From positions 8,425 through 72,424 of the forward strand of contig DYKI01000008.1 in assembly GCA_020722705.1 (NCBI GenBank): a DNA stretch of 64,000 bases, read 5' to 3'. Under the pieces are notes generated by a model. That model did no database searches and was not told the DNA's origin. It saw only the letters and a list, made by a program, of their open reading frames with translations. A program made the position numbers and the translations under genes. This document shows positions 9,032 through 17,638 of this stretch, piece after piece; the stretch's first letter is position 1; the number at the start of each line of letters is the position of its first letter. The stretch is from Chthonomonas calidirosea (GTDB taxonomy: Bacteria; Armatimonadota; Chthonomonadetes; Chthonomonadales; CAJBBX01).

Positions 9032-12000
9032 GGCGTTGCCGAAGGCTGCGACAGGCCGCTCCGTCGGCGCTCATACGGATGAGCGAGGCCTTCACGCGCT
9101 TCGGTTCGCCGTTCGCGGGCTCCGGCACTATGCCGGATCGGCTGCGGCGACGGCGTCCGGAGTGGCCGTTGCCGCGTGCGTCATTGCCGGGTCCCTCATT
9201 GCGGGCGACTCGGTCGCGACGACCCTGCGACGGTCGGCGTTGGCACGCATCGGCAAGGCGGACTATGCCGTTGTCGGCGCCAGACCGTTTCGAATGACAA
9301 CAGCCCGAGCCGTCATCACCGCGCCGGGCGTCGTCGCCTCAGCGCCCATCATCCTGCGATCCGGTTCCGCCCGGAACGCCGACACGGGCGCAGTCGCCGC
9401 AAGAGTTCAACTGATCGGCGCAGGCTCCGCCTTCTTCGAGATGGTGCCTCCGGGCGCCGGCCGGCGTCTCCGGCTGCAGGCTCGGGAGGCGGCGATCAGT
9501 GCGGCCCTCGCCGCCGATCTCGACCTCAGCGTCGGCGACGCCATCATCGCGCGACCGGCGGCAGCGGCGCAGGTTCCGGTGACATCCATCTTCGCGAAGC
9601 GCTCGCTGAACGATACGACACGATCGTTGCGATTGGAGGTCAAGGCCATCTTGCCTTCCGATGGAGCGGGCGGCTTCAGCCTCGGCTTCGAAAGCGGCGC
9701 ACGCCGCAACGTCATCGTGGATGCCGATTGGCTCGCGGACCAGCTTGACCAGGACGGCAACGTGGACACACAGCTTCTGAGCGTCCTTCCCGGCACCACG
9801 CCAGAGAGCATCGAGCAGGCAATCTTCAGGAACGCTTCGCCGGACGATCTCGGCCTGACCGTTGATGAGGACCCGCGGCGAGGCGCGGTAGTCGTGCGCG
9901 GCGCCGACGTGACCCTCACGAATGAACAGGTTGATGCCGTCCGGAGCCAGACAGGCATGCCAGGCGCGCGGTCCGACATCGGTTCCATGATGCTCGCCAC
10001 CAGCATCAAGGGCCGCGCCAAATCGGCGCACTACGCGGTGGTGGGCAACTCGCCCGATATTCCTGTCGCCGACGGTTCCATCGTTCTTAACGCATGGTTG
10101 GCCGAAGACCTCGGAGCCGGTATCGGGCAGAGCCTTGCCGTCGAGTGGCTTCGGCCCATGCCCGACGGCACTTACCCGGCGGAGGCCACGCGCTTGACGG
10201 TGACCGGCATTGTCCCGGTCGAGAGCGCCGAGGCTCAGGGATGGGTGACACCCCGGTTCAAGGGCATCACCGACGCCGAGCGCATATCCGATTGGGACCC
10301 GCCCTTCCCCGTTGACCTTTCGCGCATCACGCCTCGTGATGAGACCTACTGGGACCGGTACCGCGCGACGCCCAAGGCGTTCGTATCGCGCGACACGATC
10401 CGCCGCATGTGGGGTCTGGGCACGGACGGACCAACCGCCGCTGCAGGCGACGCGTGGGTGACGGCGATCCGCTTCACCGTCGGCGGGAAGGGGCAAGCGG
10501 CATCGAGCGCCGTCGGCGACATGGCCTCGGCGGTCCGTGAAATGATGCGGACGAGCGAGCGTCTCCGGTCTTTCGGCCCCAGGCTCCGCGCCCTCCGGGC
10601 CGAGGCTCTCGCCGCCGCCCAGGGCTCATCGGACTTTCGGGGCCTCATGCTTGGCATGAGCATGTTCATCGTGGCCTCGGGCATCGCACTGGCGGCCATG
10701 ATGCTGCGCATGTCGGCCGAGCGACGCGCCTCGGAGGCCGGGGTGCTTCTGGCGATTGGCTTCAGGCCCGAACGTGCGGCGGCGCTGAGCGCCCTGGAGG
10801 GGAGCCTCGCGGCGATCAGCGGCGCGGTTGTGGGGGGTGCGCTCGGCGCTCCCTTCGCGGCAGCGCTTGTCGTGGCGCTCAACTCCTGGTGGTCCGGGGC
10901 GGTGGCCGGCGAGCCGATCCATCTGCATGTGGATTGGACCGGCCCGGCGATCGGCGCGTTGTCGGCGTATGTTCTCGGAACGATCGCTGCATGGACGGCA
11001 GCGCGTCGAATGGCGCGCACGAACGTTGTTCGCCTGCTGGCCGGGTGGCGCGCAATGGCCTTTCAGACAAGTCAGACGGGTCGGACGAGTCGGACGAGTC
11101 GGACGGGTCTGACCCGGTCAGCCTATGCTTCGCTGGGCATTGCGGGAATGGCTGCTGCTCTTCTGGTTTCGCGCGGAGGCGGGCTGATCGCCGAAAGCGC
11201 CGCCGCCCTCGTGGGCGGCGCGCTGCTGCTCGTCTCGGGTTTGGCCGCCCTCGGAGCGCGGCTTGCAAGCGCTCGCATGATCGGCCGACGTCCCGATAGC
11301 CTCAGCATCCGCCGCATTGCGCATAGGAACGCATCGCTCCGCCGCGGCCAGAGCGTCCTCGTGGCCGGGATCATTGCAGGAGCGACCTTCCTGATTGTGG
11401 TCGTCGCGGCCAATGTCCGATCCGGAGCGGCCATTGATGTACGGGATCGCCGGTCGGGCGCCGGAGGCTTCGACCTGATCGCCCGCATCGGCGCTCCGCC
11501 GGCCATCGTGTTCGACACACCCGACGGGCGCGCCAACCTCGGATTCGATCCGGCGGACGAGGAAACGTTGCGCAACATCGAGGTGGTCCCCTTCCTGATC
11601 AGTCCCGGTACGGACGCCAGTTGTCTGAACCTTGCCAAGCCGACATCGCCGCGCGTCCTGGGCGTGCCCCGCGCCATGATCGAGCGCGGCGGGTTCTCCG
11701 TCCGGACCGATGGAGGACCAGACAACCCCTGGGAGCTGCTCGATCGCCCGGTCAGGCGAGGCGAGGCGCCTGCGTTCGGCGACGCCGAGAGCGTACGGTG
11801 GATACTCCAATCGCGTCTCGGGGGCAGGATCGTTCGTGACACGCCTGCGGGTCGGTTCGCGCTGCGCTTTGACGGTCTCATCAACTCCTCCATCTTCGCC
11901 GGCGAGGTTCTCGTGTCCGAGAAGCGCTTCCGGACCATGTTCCCCGGAATCCAGACACCCGGCTACTTCCTGATCCGGGCTCCGGATGGGATGGCTGACG

Positions 12001-12476
12001 CCGTCGCCGACGCACTCCGCCGAAACCTGGGCGATGCCGGGCTGGAGGTGCGGCACACACGCGAGGTGCTGGCTGACCTGATGAGCGTCCAGAACACCTA
12101 TCTGGCAGCGTTCCTCGTGCTCGGAGGGCTCGGCATAGCGCTCGGCTCGGTCGGCATGGGTGTCGTGCTGCTCCGCTCGGCCTACGAGAGACGCTCGGAA
12201 CTCGGCATCATGGCGGCCATTGGCTTCACACGGCGGCAGCTCGCCTCCATGATGCTCGGCGAGAGCGCCGCGCTCTTGCTGTACGGCACGGCCATCGGAC
12301 TGGCGGCGGGACTGGCGGCGGCAGCGCCGAGGATCGCGTCCGGCGAAACAAGCGCCAACTGGCTTGCGCCGACCGTGGCGATAGCCGGGATTCTGTTTTC
12401 GGGTTTCATTTCGTGCCTGGCTGCTGCATGGCGCGGCACTGCGGGATCGGTGGTGCGTTCCATACGTTCCGAGTGA
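9024..12476 (+). CDS. Large FtsX/MacB-like ABC permease
   Basis: A membrane protein of about 1150 residues that pairs with the preceding ATPase. Near the N-terminus is one membrane segment (AATASGVAVAACVIAGSLIAG), then a large extracytoplasmic domain of about 500 residues. An FtsX permease core follows (LMLGMSMFIVASGIALAAMMLRMSAERR, then EAGVLLAIGFRPERAA). A second periplasmic region leads to a C-terminal FtsX core (YLAAFLVLGGLGIALGSVGMGVVLL, ELGIMAAIGFTRRQLASMMLGE). The two halves indicate an internally duplicated permease. Between the cores is an in-frame 9-bp repeat encoding a Thr/Ser/Arg linker (about 11062-11115). The start is uncertain: no ATG fits, and GTG 9024 or TTG 9036 is likely. 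The substrate is unknown. Confidence 0.85.
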   Translation: MLRALPKAATGRSVGAHTDERGLHALRFAVRGLRHYAGSAAATASGVAVAACVIAGSLIAGDSVATTLRRSALARIGKADYAVVGARPFRMTTARAVITAPGVVASAPIILRSGSARNADTGAVAARVQLIGAGSAFFEMVPPGAGRRLRLQAREAAISAALAADLDLSVGDAIIARPAAAAQVPVTSIFAKRSLNDTTRSLRLEVKAILPSDGAGGFSLGFESGARRNVIVDADWLADQLDQDGNVDTQLLSVLPGTTPESIEQAIFRNASPDDLGLTVDEDPRRGAVVVRGADVTLTNEQVDAVRSQTGMPGARSDIGSMMLATSIKGRAKSAHYAVVGNSPDIPVADGSIVLNAWLAEDLGAGIGQSLAVEWLRPMPDGTYPAEATRLTVTGIVPVESAEAQGWVTPRFKGITDAERISDWDPPFPVDLSRITPRDETYWDRYRATPKAFVSRDTIRRMWGLGTDGPTAAAGDAWVTAIRFTVGGKGQAASSAVGDMASAVREMMRTSERLRSFGPRLRALRAEALAAAQGSSDFRGLMLGMSMFIVASGIALAAMMLRMSAERRASEAGVLLAIGFRPERAAALSALEGSLAAISGAVVGGALGAPFAAALVVALNSWWSGAVAGEPIHLHVDWTGPAIGALSAYVLGTIAAWTAARRMARTNVVRLLAGWRAMAFQTSQTGRTSRTSRTGLTRSAYASLGIAGMAAALLVSRGGGLIAESAAALVGGALLLVSGLAALGARLASARMIGRRPDSLSIRRIAHRNASLRRGQSVLVAGIIAGATFLIVVVAANVRSGAAIDVRDRRSGAGGFDLIARIGAPPAIVFDTPDGRANLGFDPADEETLRNIEVVPFLISPGTDASCLNLAKPTSPRVLGVPRAMIERGGFSVRTDGGPDNPWELLDRPVRRGEAPAFGDAESVRWILQSRLGGRIVRDTPAGRFALRFDGLINSSIFAGEVLVSEKRFRTMFPGIQTPGYFLIRAPDGMADAVADALRRNLGDAGLEVRHTREVLADLMSVQNTYLAAFLVLGGLGIALGSVGMGVVLLRSAYERRSELGIMAAIGFTRRQLASMMLGESAALLLYGTAIGLAAGLAAAAPRIASGETSANWLAPTVAIAGILFSGFISCLAAAWRGTAGSVVRSIRSE
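11062..11115 (+). repeat. 9-bp-period tandem repeat inside the permease gene (locus A1)
   Basis: About five units of GTCGGACGA-like sequence (clear copies at 11071, 11080, 11089, 11098; degenerate copies at both edges). Because the unit is three codons long it stays in frame and is translated as a Thr-Ser/Gly-Arg linker (TGRTSRTSRTG) between the two permease halves. It is one of seven related loci in the window. Confidence 0.8.
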
Positions 12477-12548
12477 CCGTGTGGAGATTCCCGAAACCGC
12501 GTCTCCCTCACCTCCGTACCATCCTGTACCACACTACAGGAGATCACC

Positions 12549-13664
12549 ATGATGGCGCTGCGAGCGTCTTTGGTCGTAGTCATCCTGGCCGTTACGGGCA
12601 TTCGGACGTTCGGCCAGCCCGCCCCGATCGTCACCCACGACTTCGAGGGGACCGATCACGGCTGGCAGTCCATGGGAGCGAGCGGCCGGGTCACGCTGAC
12701 GACGGCCGAGGGCACCTTCAAGTCGGGCAAGTCGGCCCTGAAGTTCGAGTACCTGATCGAGCCTGGCGAGATGTCGGCGCTGATGCTTCCCATGGGCGAA
12801 TCGGCGCCGGCCGGCATGAAGTCCATTGCCTTCTGGGCGAAGTCGCCCGCCGCCATGCCCCTGCTGGTTGTCCTGCAAGAGCGAGGCGGAGGGCGCTATC
12901 AGGCCCTTGCGTTTATTCCGGCCAATCGCTGGCAGAGAGTTGAGCTTGCATTGAGCGATTTCACGCTGGGACGTGATAAGGACGATCCGAAAGACCCGAA
13001 CAACAAGCTCGACATCGAGCAGTTGGAGGCCGTTGCGGTTGCGGATCTCGCACAGATGCTTGCGGGCGTGCTTGACAGCAATCTCATCGAGATGCTCGGA
13101 ATCCGAACGGGTGCGCGCATGTTCTTCCTGGATGACATCACTGCGAGCACAGCGGCCCTTCCTGTTCCAACGCCTCATCCGGGCGAACTGATCATTGACG
13201 CATTCATGAGGCCTCAGATCGGATGGTTTGTGACCGGTCATGTGCGTGCGGAGGCGACCGCCGACAAACCGCTCGAAGGCAAGGGAATGCGGTTGGATTA
13301 CGCTCTGACCGAAGGCCAGATAGCGGCAGCGATGCGGGGAGTGCCGGAAGGGTTCCTGGCGAAGAGCGACAAGCTGCTGATGTCCATGGCATCGGCCAAG
13401 GCGACCTCCGTGATGGTTCAGTTGGAGGAGAGCAGCGGCGGCAAGTACAATGCCACCGTGGCGCTCGAAGGCGATCAGAAACTGCGGAAGGTATCGTTGC
13501 CGTTTGCCGATTTCACAGTCGCCGAGGACTCCAGGGACGATAACGGCAAGCTCGATCGCGCGCAGATCAAACAGATCATCATCGCGGACCTGAGCTTCTC
13601 CGGCGCAGGCGCGCCATCCAACACGCTGTGGATCGGACCCGTACGGGCTTCTAAAGTGGAATGA
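12549..13664 (+). CDS. Secreted protein with two CBM11-like beta-sandwich domains
   Basis: A 371-residue exported protein. The N-terminus is a signal peptide (LRASLVVVILAVTGIRTFGQ). Two similar domains follow, at about 28-200 and 205-370. Each opens with a fragment about an affected region or date (HDFEGTDHGWQSMG; IIDAFMRPQIGWFV) and contains a strand pattern ending in a calcium/interface-type stretch (LSDFTLGRDKDDPKDPNNKLD; FADFTVAEDSRDDNGKLD) and IADLSFSG. This layout resembles the complex I intermediate-associated/CBM11-like fold. No catalytic domain is visible, so it may bind polysaccharide or be a surface adhesin. AGGAGA lies just upstream of ATG 12549; ATG 12552 is equally possible. Its tail overlaps folP by 14 bp in convergent orientation. 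Confidence 0.75.
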   Translation: MMALRASLVVVILAVTGIRTFGQPAPIVTHDFEGTDHGWQSMGASGRVTLTTAEGTFKSGKSALKFEYLIEPGEMSALMLPMGESAPAGMKSIAFWAKSPAAMPLLVVLQERGGGRYQALAFIPANRWQRVELALSDFTLGRDKDDPKDPNNKLDIEQLEAVAVADLAQMLAGVLDSNLIEMLGIRTGARMFFLDDITASTAALPVPTPHPGELIIDAFMRPQIGWFVTGHVRAEATADKPLEGKGMRLDYALTEGQIAAAMRGVPEGFLAKSDKLLMSMASAKATSVMVQLEESSGGKYNATVALEGDQKLRKVSLPFADFTVAEDSRDDNGKLDRAQIKQIIIADLSFSGAGAPSNTLWIGPVRASKVE

Positions 13665-14493
13665 CGTTGCGCACCACGGCGTCCGTGACCGCGACAACCC
13701 TCCACATTTCGCGGACGTCGTGTACCCGGACGAGAGAGGCGCCGCCGGCGATCGCCAGGGCCACGGTTGCGGCGGTGCCTTCCGTCCGGTCTTCAGGCCC
13801 AACCCCACCCAGCAGGGCGCCAAGCATGCTCTTGCGCGATGTGCCCACCATCACCGGGTAGCCGAGTTTGGTGAACTCCCGGATCCGGCGCAGCATTTCG
13901 ATGTTGTGGTAGAGGGTCTTGCCGAAACCGAAACCGGGGTCAATCACGATCAGCTCACGCTCGATCCCCGCAGCCTCGGCGGCCTCGGCCCGAACGCGCA
14001 GGTATTCGGCCACCTCGGCAACTACATCATCGTATTGAGGGTCCGTCTGCATGGTCGCCGGAGTTCCAAGCATGTGCATCAGGCACACCGATGCTCCATG
14101 CGCCGCTATCACCTCTGCCATCTCGGGGTCGCCGGTCAGAGCCGAAACGTCGTTCACCATCGAGGCGCCGGCTTCGAGCGCAGCCCGGGCAACCTGGGCC
14201 TTCCGAGTGTCCACGCTGAGCACCAGGCCCGGCTCCGAGGCAAGGCCTTCGATGACGGGCATGATCCGTCGCAGCTCTTCATCGGCGGGCACGGGCTGTG
14301 CGCCGGGGCGCGTCGATTCGCCGCCCACGTCAATGATGTCGGCGCCGGCCGATGCCATCTCGACACCCCGCCGCAGCGCCGCATCACGCTGCAGGTAACG
14401 GTTTCCATCGGAGAACGAGTCCGGCGTCACATTGAGTATGCCCATGATGAGCGTGCGCCGCCCCTCTCGGGCAGCGCGCAGGAGTTCTCGCAT
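13651..14493 (-). CDS. folP: Dihydropteroate synthase
   Basis: FolP condenses 6-hydroxymethyl-dihydropterin diphosphate with p-aminobenzoate to give dihydropteroate in folate synthesis. The 280-residue protein carries the family motifs: LIMGILNVTPDSFSDG at the N-terminus, GADIIDVGGESTRPGA, VLSVDTRKAQVA, MVNDVSAL, LMHMLGTPATMQ, VIDPGFGFGKTLYHN, VGTSRKSMLG and a C-terminal VRVHDVREM. ATG 14493 fits the family length; the upstream extension of the frame reads through a dispersed repeat and has no similarity. There is no clear ribosome-binding site. The TPR gene lies upstream on the same strand, about 107 bp away. No other folate gene is adjacent. Confidence 0.93.
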   Translation of the reverse strand: MRELLRAAREGRRTLIMGILNVTPDSFSDGNRYLQRDAALRRGVEMASAGADIIDVGGESTRPGAQPVPADEELRRIMPVIEGLASEPGLVLSVDTRKAQVARAALEAGASMVNDVSALTGDPEMAEVIAAHGASVCLMHMLGTPATMQTDPQYDDVVAEVAEYLRVRAEAAEAAGIERELIVIDPGFGFGKTLYHNIEMLRRIREFTKLGYPVMVGTSRKSMLGALLGGVGPEDRTEGTAATVALAIAGGASLVRVHDVREMWRVVAVTDAVVRNVIPL

Positions 14494-14535
14494 GGAACGC
14501 TTGGATATGTTCAATCGGGCCTCCAGTGTGCTCGA

Positions 14536-14576
14536 GTCCCCGGTGGTTGAGGGCGAAGCGTATCGAAACCCAGGGG
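14536..14576. repeat. TTGAG/CGAAACC dispersed element (family E)
   Basis: Between folP and the TPR gene sits CCCCGGTGGTTGAG, then GGCGAAGCGTATCG, then AAACCCAGGGG. The ends form an imperfect inverted repeat. On the other strand it reads GGTTTCGATACGCTTCGCCC followed by TCAACCACC, a pattern that occurs as a dispersed intergenic repeat in many high-GC bacteria. That last statement is from general recollection, not from a search. Confidence 0.5.
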
Positions 14577-14599
14577 TCCTCGATGCCGTAGCGTTGGGC

Positions 14600-15409
14600 T
14601 CAGTGGTACGTTTTGGGTCTTCTGTCGCCGGGGATCCGGTCGAGGTCTTCGTCGGCAATGTCGGCCAGCCGCCGGAGACCGAGCATGGAGAGCCCATAGC
14701 CCCGCTCGGCGATTGCCCGTTCCGGATCGGCGATCACCTTGGCACGAAACAGAGGGTCGTCGGCTGCCAACAGCAGGATGCTGTGGAGCTGGTTCAGGTC
14801 CAGATCCTCGAGCTGATCGTAGATGGCGTCGTTCAGTGCCGGGTCGTCCGAGATTTGCAGCACCGCCTCGAACTCTGCGATGGCCAGGCGGAACTCGCCC
14901 TTGTGCTGCAGGAGCATGGCCTTTCTGAATCGTAGCAGAGGATCGGCCGGATTCATACGGATCATTTCGGATGCAACGCGTATCGCGCCGTCCGTATCAC
15001 CCATGCCCATGTAGGCAGCGCCCAGAGCATCGCGGGCCGCCATGTGTTTCGGCGAGACCTTCAGAAGGTCGCGGCTGGCCCGGGCGGCGCCCCTGTAGTC
15101 TCTGGCCTGCAGCAGGAGAGCGATGACGGCCTCCCGCGCCGCTATGCGATGCGGTTTGCGCTCGATGGCCTTCTGTGCAGACATCACGGCATCGCCCACG
15201 CGTCCGAGAGACCTGTAAAGGCTTGCCTGCCTCAAGTAGCAGTCGTACGGGTCGGCCCCGAAGCCTATCGCGGCATCGAGGCTGTCTATCGCGGCAGCAT
15301 AATCGCCCTGTCGGGCGAGCCGCCTGGCCCGCCGCAATGCACGCGCCGCGTCAAGCGTCGCCTGAGCGCCGTCAGGGTGATCGGTCGTTATTTCTCGCTG
15401 GTCGGTCAA
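14600..15409 (-). CDS. Tetratricopeptide-repeat protein
   Basis: About 270 residues made of helical TPR pairs. Typical signatures are ALRRARRLARQGDYAAAIDS, YLRQASLYRSLGRVGDAVMS, GAAYMGMGDTDGAIRVASE and LLRFRKAMLLQHKGEFRLAI. The last 60 residues differ: DDPLFRAKVIADPERAIAER, then GYGLSMLGLRRLADI, which resembles the short Nif11/leader-like helical tail. No signal peptide is visible, so a cytoplasmic scaffold role is inferred. The start is uncertain. The frame is open to 15598 but those extra residues translate the intergenic repeat at 15517-15552 (SDPSDPSDPS), so TTG 15409 or a nearby codon is preferred. Confidence 0.7.
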   Translation of the reverse strand: MTDQREITTDHPDGAQATLDAARALRRARRLARQGDYAAAIDSLDAAIGFGADPYDCYLRQASLYRSLGRVGDAVMSAQKAIERKPHRIAAREAVIALLLQARDYRGAARASRDLLKVSPKHMAARDALGAAYMGMGDTDGAIRVASEMIRMNPADPLLRFRKAMLLQHKGEFRLAIAEFEAVLQISDDPALNDAIYDQLEDLDLNQLHSILLLAADDPLFRAKVIADPERAIAERGYGLSMLGLRRLADIADEDLDRIPGDRRPKTYH

Positions 15410-15516
15410 GTCACTTAACTCGGTAAGCTGTCGTTCGGCATGGGCCGCAACGCAGCATGTGCGGATCCCATGATCCGCTATACCATTCTCCGCTGCTGTG
15501 GCGTTTCCTTCTTTTT

Positions 15517-15552
15517 CGGACGGATCGGAGGGATCGGACGGATCGGACAGCA
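15517..15552. repeat. 9-bp-period tandem repeat (locus A2)
   Basis: Four units of CGGACGGAT type (15517, 15526, 15535, 15544). They lie in the 262-bp region between the divergent TPR gene and the URO-D family gene. The rest of that region shows no gene; a TAGACT at 15612 might be a weak -10 box for the downstream gene. Confidence 0.75.
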
Positions 15553-15671
15553 GCGCCGGCCAATGAAATACTCGCCGTGCCGGGGGAGATTCGTGCACAC
15601 ATCGAAACTGGTAGACTCATCCGAGCGCGGCGACGCCTATGCCGCACGAACCGCCCACCGAAGGAACATCC

Positions 15672-16808
15672 ATGACCACCGACCTCCAGCGATTCCTTGA
15701 CTGCATGGAATACCGAACGTCGGATCGGCGCCCCAATCACGAGCTGGGAGTGTGGCCCCAGACGATCGTCCGGTGGCAGCAAGAGGCTCCTGAAGCCATC
15801 GCGGGCTTCACGTGGAACTGGTTCTGGGCGGAGGATGGGATCGCTCTCGACCGACGCGACTACATACCGGTGCACTACGGGTTCATCCCGCCCTTCGAGC
15901 ACACGATGATCGAGGAGACCAGCGAGTACGAAGTCTTCCGCGACAGCCTCGGCATCGTCCGAAAGGCGCTGAAGGCCGGGACCGTCGGCGGCGGGCGAAT
16001 GTGCATGGATCAGTACCTTGAGCACCCTGTCAAGACGCCGGCCGACTTCTTGGACATCAAGCGCAGGCTCGTTGCAGCCCTTCCCGAGCGGTACCCTGCC
16101 GATCTTGATGCTCGTGTTGAGGCCTGGAAGCACCGCGACTGCCCTCTGGCGCTGGGGGTCAACTGCGCCGCCAACGGGTTCTATTGGCGCGCTCGCGAGT
16201 TCATGGGAACCGAAGAGCTTTCCGTAGCATGGTACGACTACCCGGACCTGATGCACGAGATGATGGAGTTCTTCGCCGACTTCATCATCGAGACGAGCCG
16301 ACCGGTGCTCGAGCGCCTTTCGGTCGAGTACTTCACCCTCAACGAGGACCTGGCCATGAAGAGCGGGCCGCTGCTGAGTCCCGCTGCGTATCGTCGGTTC
16401 ATCTTCCCGCACCTTCGGCGCATGGTGGAGTTCATGAAGGGTAACGGCGTGCGCTATTTTGCCGTCGATACCGATGGCAACCCGACGCCGCTGATCCCGC
16501 TCATGATGGATGCCGGAGTGGACGTCATCTGGCCGATCGAGCGGGCATCGGAGGTCGGGCCGGTAGAGTGGCGCGCCAGGTTCGGGAAGGGACTGAGGCT
16601 TTGGGGCGGCGTTGACAAGCGGGAGATCGCGCGCGGGCCGGAAGCGATTCGTACGCATCTGCGCGAGTTCATCCCGCTGATCGAGGAGGGCGGATTCATA
16701 CCAACTGTTGATCACACGGTCCCGCCCGATACCTCGTGGGACAACTTCAGGTACTACATGGACGCCAAGACGGCTCTGCTGGAGGGCAGGTTCGGCGAGC
16801 TGGAGTAG
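15672..16808 (+). CDS. Uroporphyrinogen decarboxylase (URO-D) superfamily protein
   Basis: A 378-residue TIM-barrel protein of the URO-D/methyltransferase superfamily. Family features are the final glycine-rich strand LRLWGGVDKREIARGPEAIR, then GGFIPTVDHTVPPDTSWDNF, and the metal/substrate strand YFAVDTDGNPTPLIPLMMDAGV. It lacks the canonical HemE N-terminal substrate motif (RxPVWxMRQAGR), so haem synthesis is unlikely. Members of this branch are usually corrinoid methyltransferase-like proteins or uncharacterised enzymes found with carbohydrate genes. AAGGA precedes ATG 15672. It stands alone on its strand; the LolA-like gene follows after a 9-bp repeat. Confidence 0.82.
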   Translation: MTTDLQRFLDCMEYRTSDRRPNHELGVWPQTIVRWQQEAPEAIAGFTWNWFWAEDGIALDRRDYIPVHYGFIPPFEHTMIEETSEYEVFRDSLGIVRKALKAGTVGGGRMCMDQYLEHPVKTPADFLDIKRRLVAALPERYPADLDARVEAWKHRDCPLALGVNCAANGFYWRAREFMGTEELSVAWYDYPDLMHEMMEFFADFIIETSRPVLERLSVEYFTLNEDLAMKSGPLLSPAAYRRFIFPHLRRMVEFMKGNGVRYFAVDTDGNPTPLIPLMMDAGVDVIWPIERASEVGPVEWRARFGKGLRLWGGVDKREIARGPEAIRTHLREFIPLIEEGGFIPTVDHTVPPDTSWDNFRYYMDAKTALLEGRFGELE

Positions 16809-16826
16809 CGGAGCATACTGACTGCC

Positions 16827-16862
16827 TTGTCCGACTTGTCCGACTTGTCCGACCCGTCCGAT
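16827..16862. repeat. 9-bp-period tandem repeat (locus A3)
   Basis: Three exact TTGTCCGAC units (16827, 16836, 16845) plus a diverged CCGTCCGAT. They lie in the 92-bp gap between the URO-D gene and the LolA-like gene, about 40 bp before the latter's start. The orientation is opposite to loci A1, A2, A6 and A7. Confidence 0.8.
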
Positions 16863-16900
16863 TCGCCCATGCCGCTCGCCATAGAAGGAGGCTCGTGCGA

Positions 16901-17605
16901 ATGACACTTGCCACGATCGCGCTGGCGGCGCTGACAGCCGCACAATCGGCCCAGACGCCGACTGCCGGCGGCCCAACTCCGCGCGACATTCTGCTGAAAG
17001 CTCTCGACGTCTACGCGGCGGCTCGCACCTACGACGCGCAGTGGACCTATGCGTTGGCCAGGGGTGCCGACACACAGGAAATGCAGATGGAGGTCCGCGC
17101 CAAGGCGCCGGCTCGGCTCATCTTTCGTGTGAGTGCGGGCAAGGGCGCGAAAGCAGCAAAGGATCGGCTGGTGCCTGAAATGCTGGTCGTGCTCGACGGC
17201 GCCCACGCCTGGTATCAGAACACGACCGAGAAGACCTACTTCAAGATAGCGCTGCCGAAAGAGCCCAAATACACCCCGCTCATGTTCTTCCCCCATATCG
17301 CGGCAAGTGGCGAAGTGCGCCGTCTGCCGGACACTCAGTCAGATGGCAAGACCGTGCATGTCCTGGAAGCCGACCGAGCGGAGGGCGGCACGACGCGCAT
17401 GGAGATTGATGCGGCATCCCATCGCATCCGCAGGATCGTCGTCGAGAACATCATTGCGTTCATTAAACACGTCTCTACGATCACCGTGCAGCGTGAGACA
17501 TTCGACGGCGAGATCGCCGACAAGGTCTTCACGTACAAGCCGCCGCGAGGCTTCAAGGAGATCGCTGCGCCCCCCGGCGCCGGCGCCATGTTCGGCCAGC
17601 CGTAG
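16901..17605 (+). CDS. Exported LolA/DUF2092-like lipoprotein-carrier-fold protein
   Basis: A 234-residue secreted protein. The N-terminus is a signal peptide (MTLATIALAALTAAQSAQT). The body resembles the LolA-like half-barrel: a helix with AARTYDAQWTYAL, alternating strands (MQMEVRAKAPARLIFRVS; MLVVLDGAHAWYQNTTEKTY), then TTRMEIDAASHRIRRIVVEN and a final FTYKPPRGFKEI, typical of DUF2092 and LolA relatives. These proteins bind acyl chains or carry lipoproteins in the periplasm; the exact role here is inferred. GGAGG lies 9 bp before ATG 16901; GTG 16895 is an alternative start adding Val-Arg. The 3' end is convergent with the VWA-like gene, 33 bp away. Confidence 0.72.
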   Translation: MTLATIALAALTAAQSAQTPTAGGPTPRDILLKALDVYAAARTYDAQWTYALARGADTQEMQMEVRAKAPARLIFRVSAGKGAKAAKDRLVPEMLVVLDGAHAWYQNTTEKTYFKIALPKEPKYTPLMFFPHIAASGEVRRLPDTQSDGKTVHVLEADRAEGGTTRMEIDAASHRIRRIVVENIIAFIKHVSTITVQRETFDGEIADKVFTYKPPRGFKEIAAPPGAGAMFGQP

Positions 17606-17638
17606 GCTGCGGTCAGGTATCCGCCGATCGGCTGATCT

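Noticed and set aside
15411-17075. A 554-codon minus-strand frame.
   Set aside because: It is a shadow of the URO-D and LolA-like genes, with repeat-derived low complexity.
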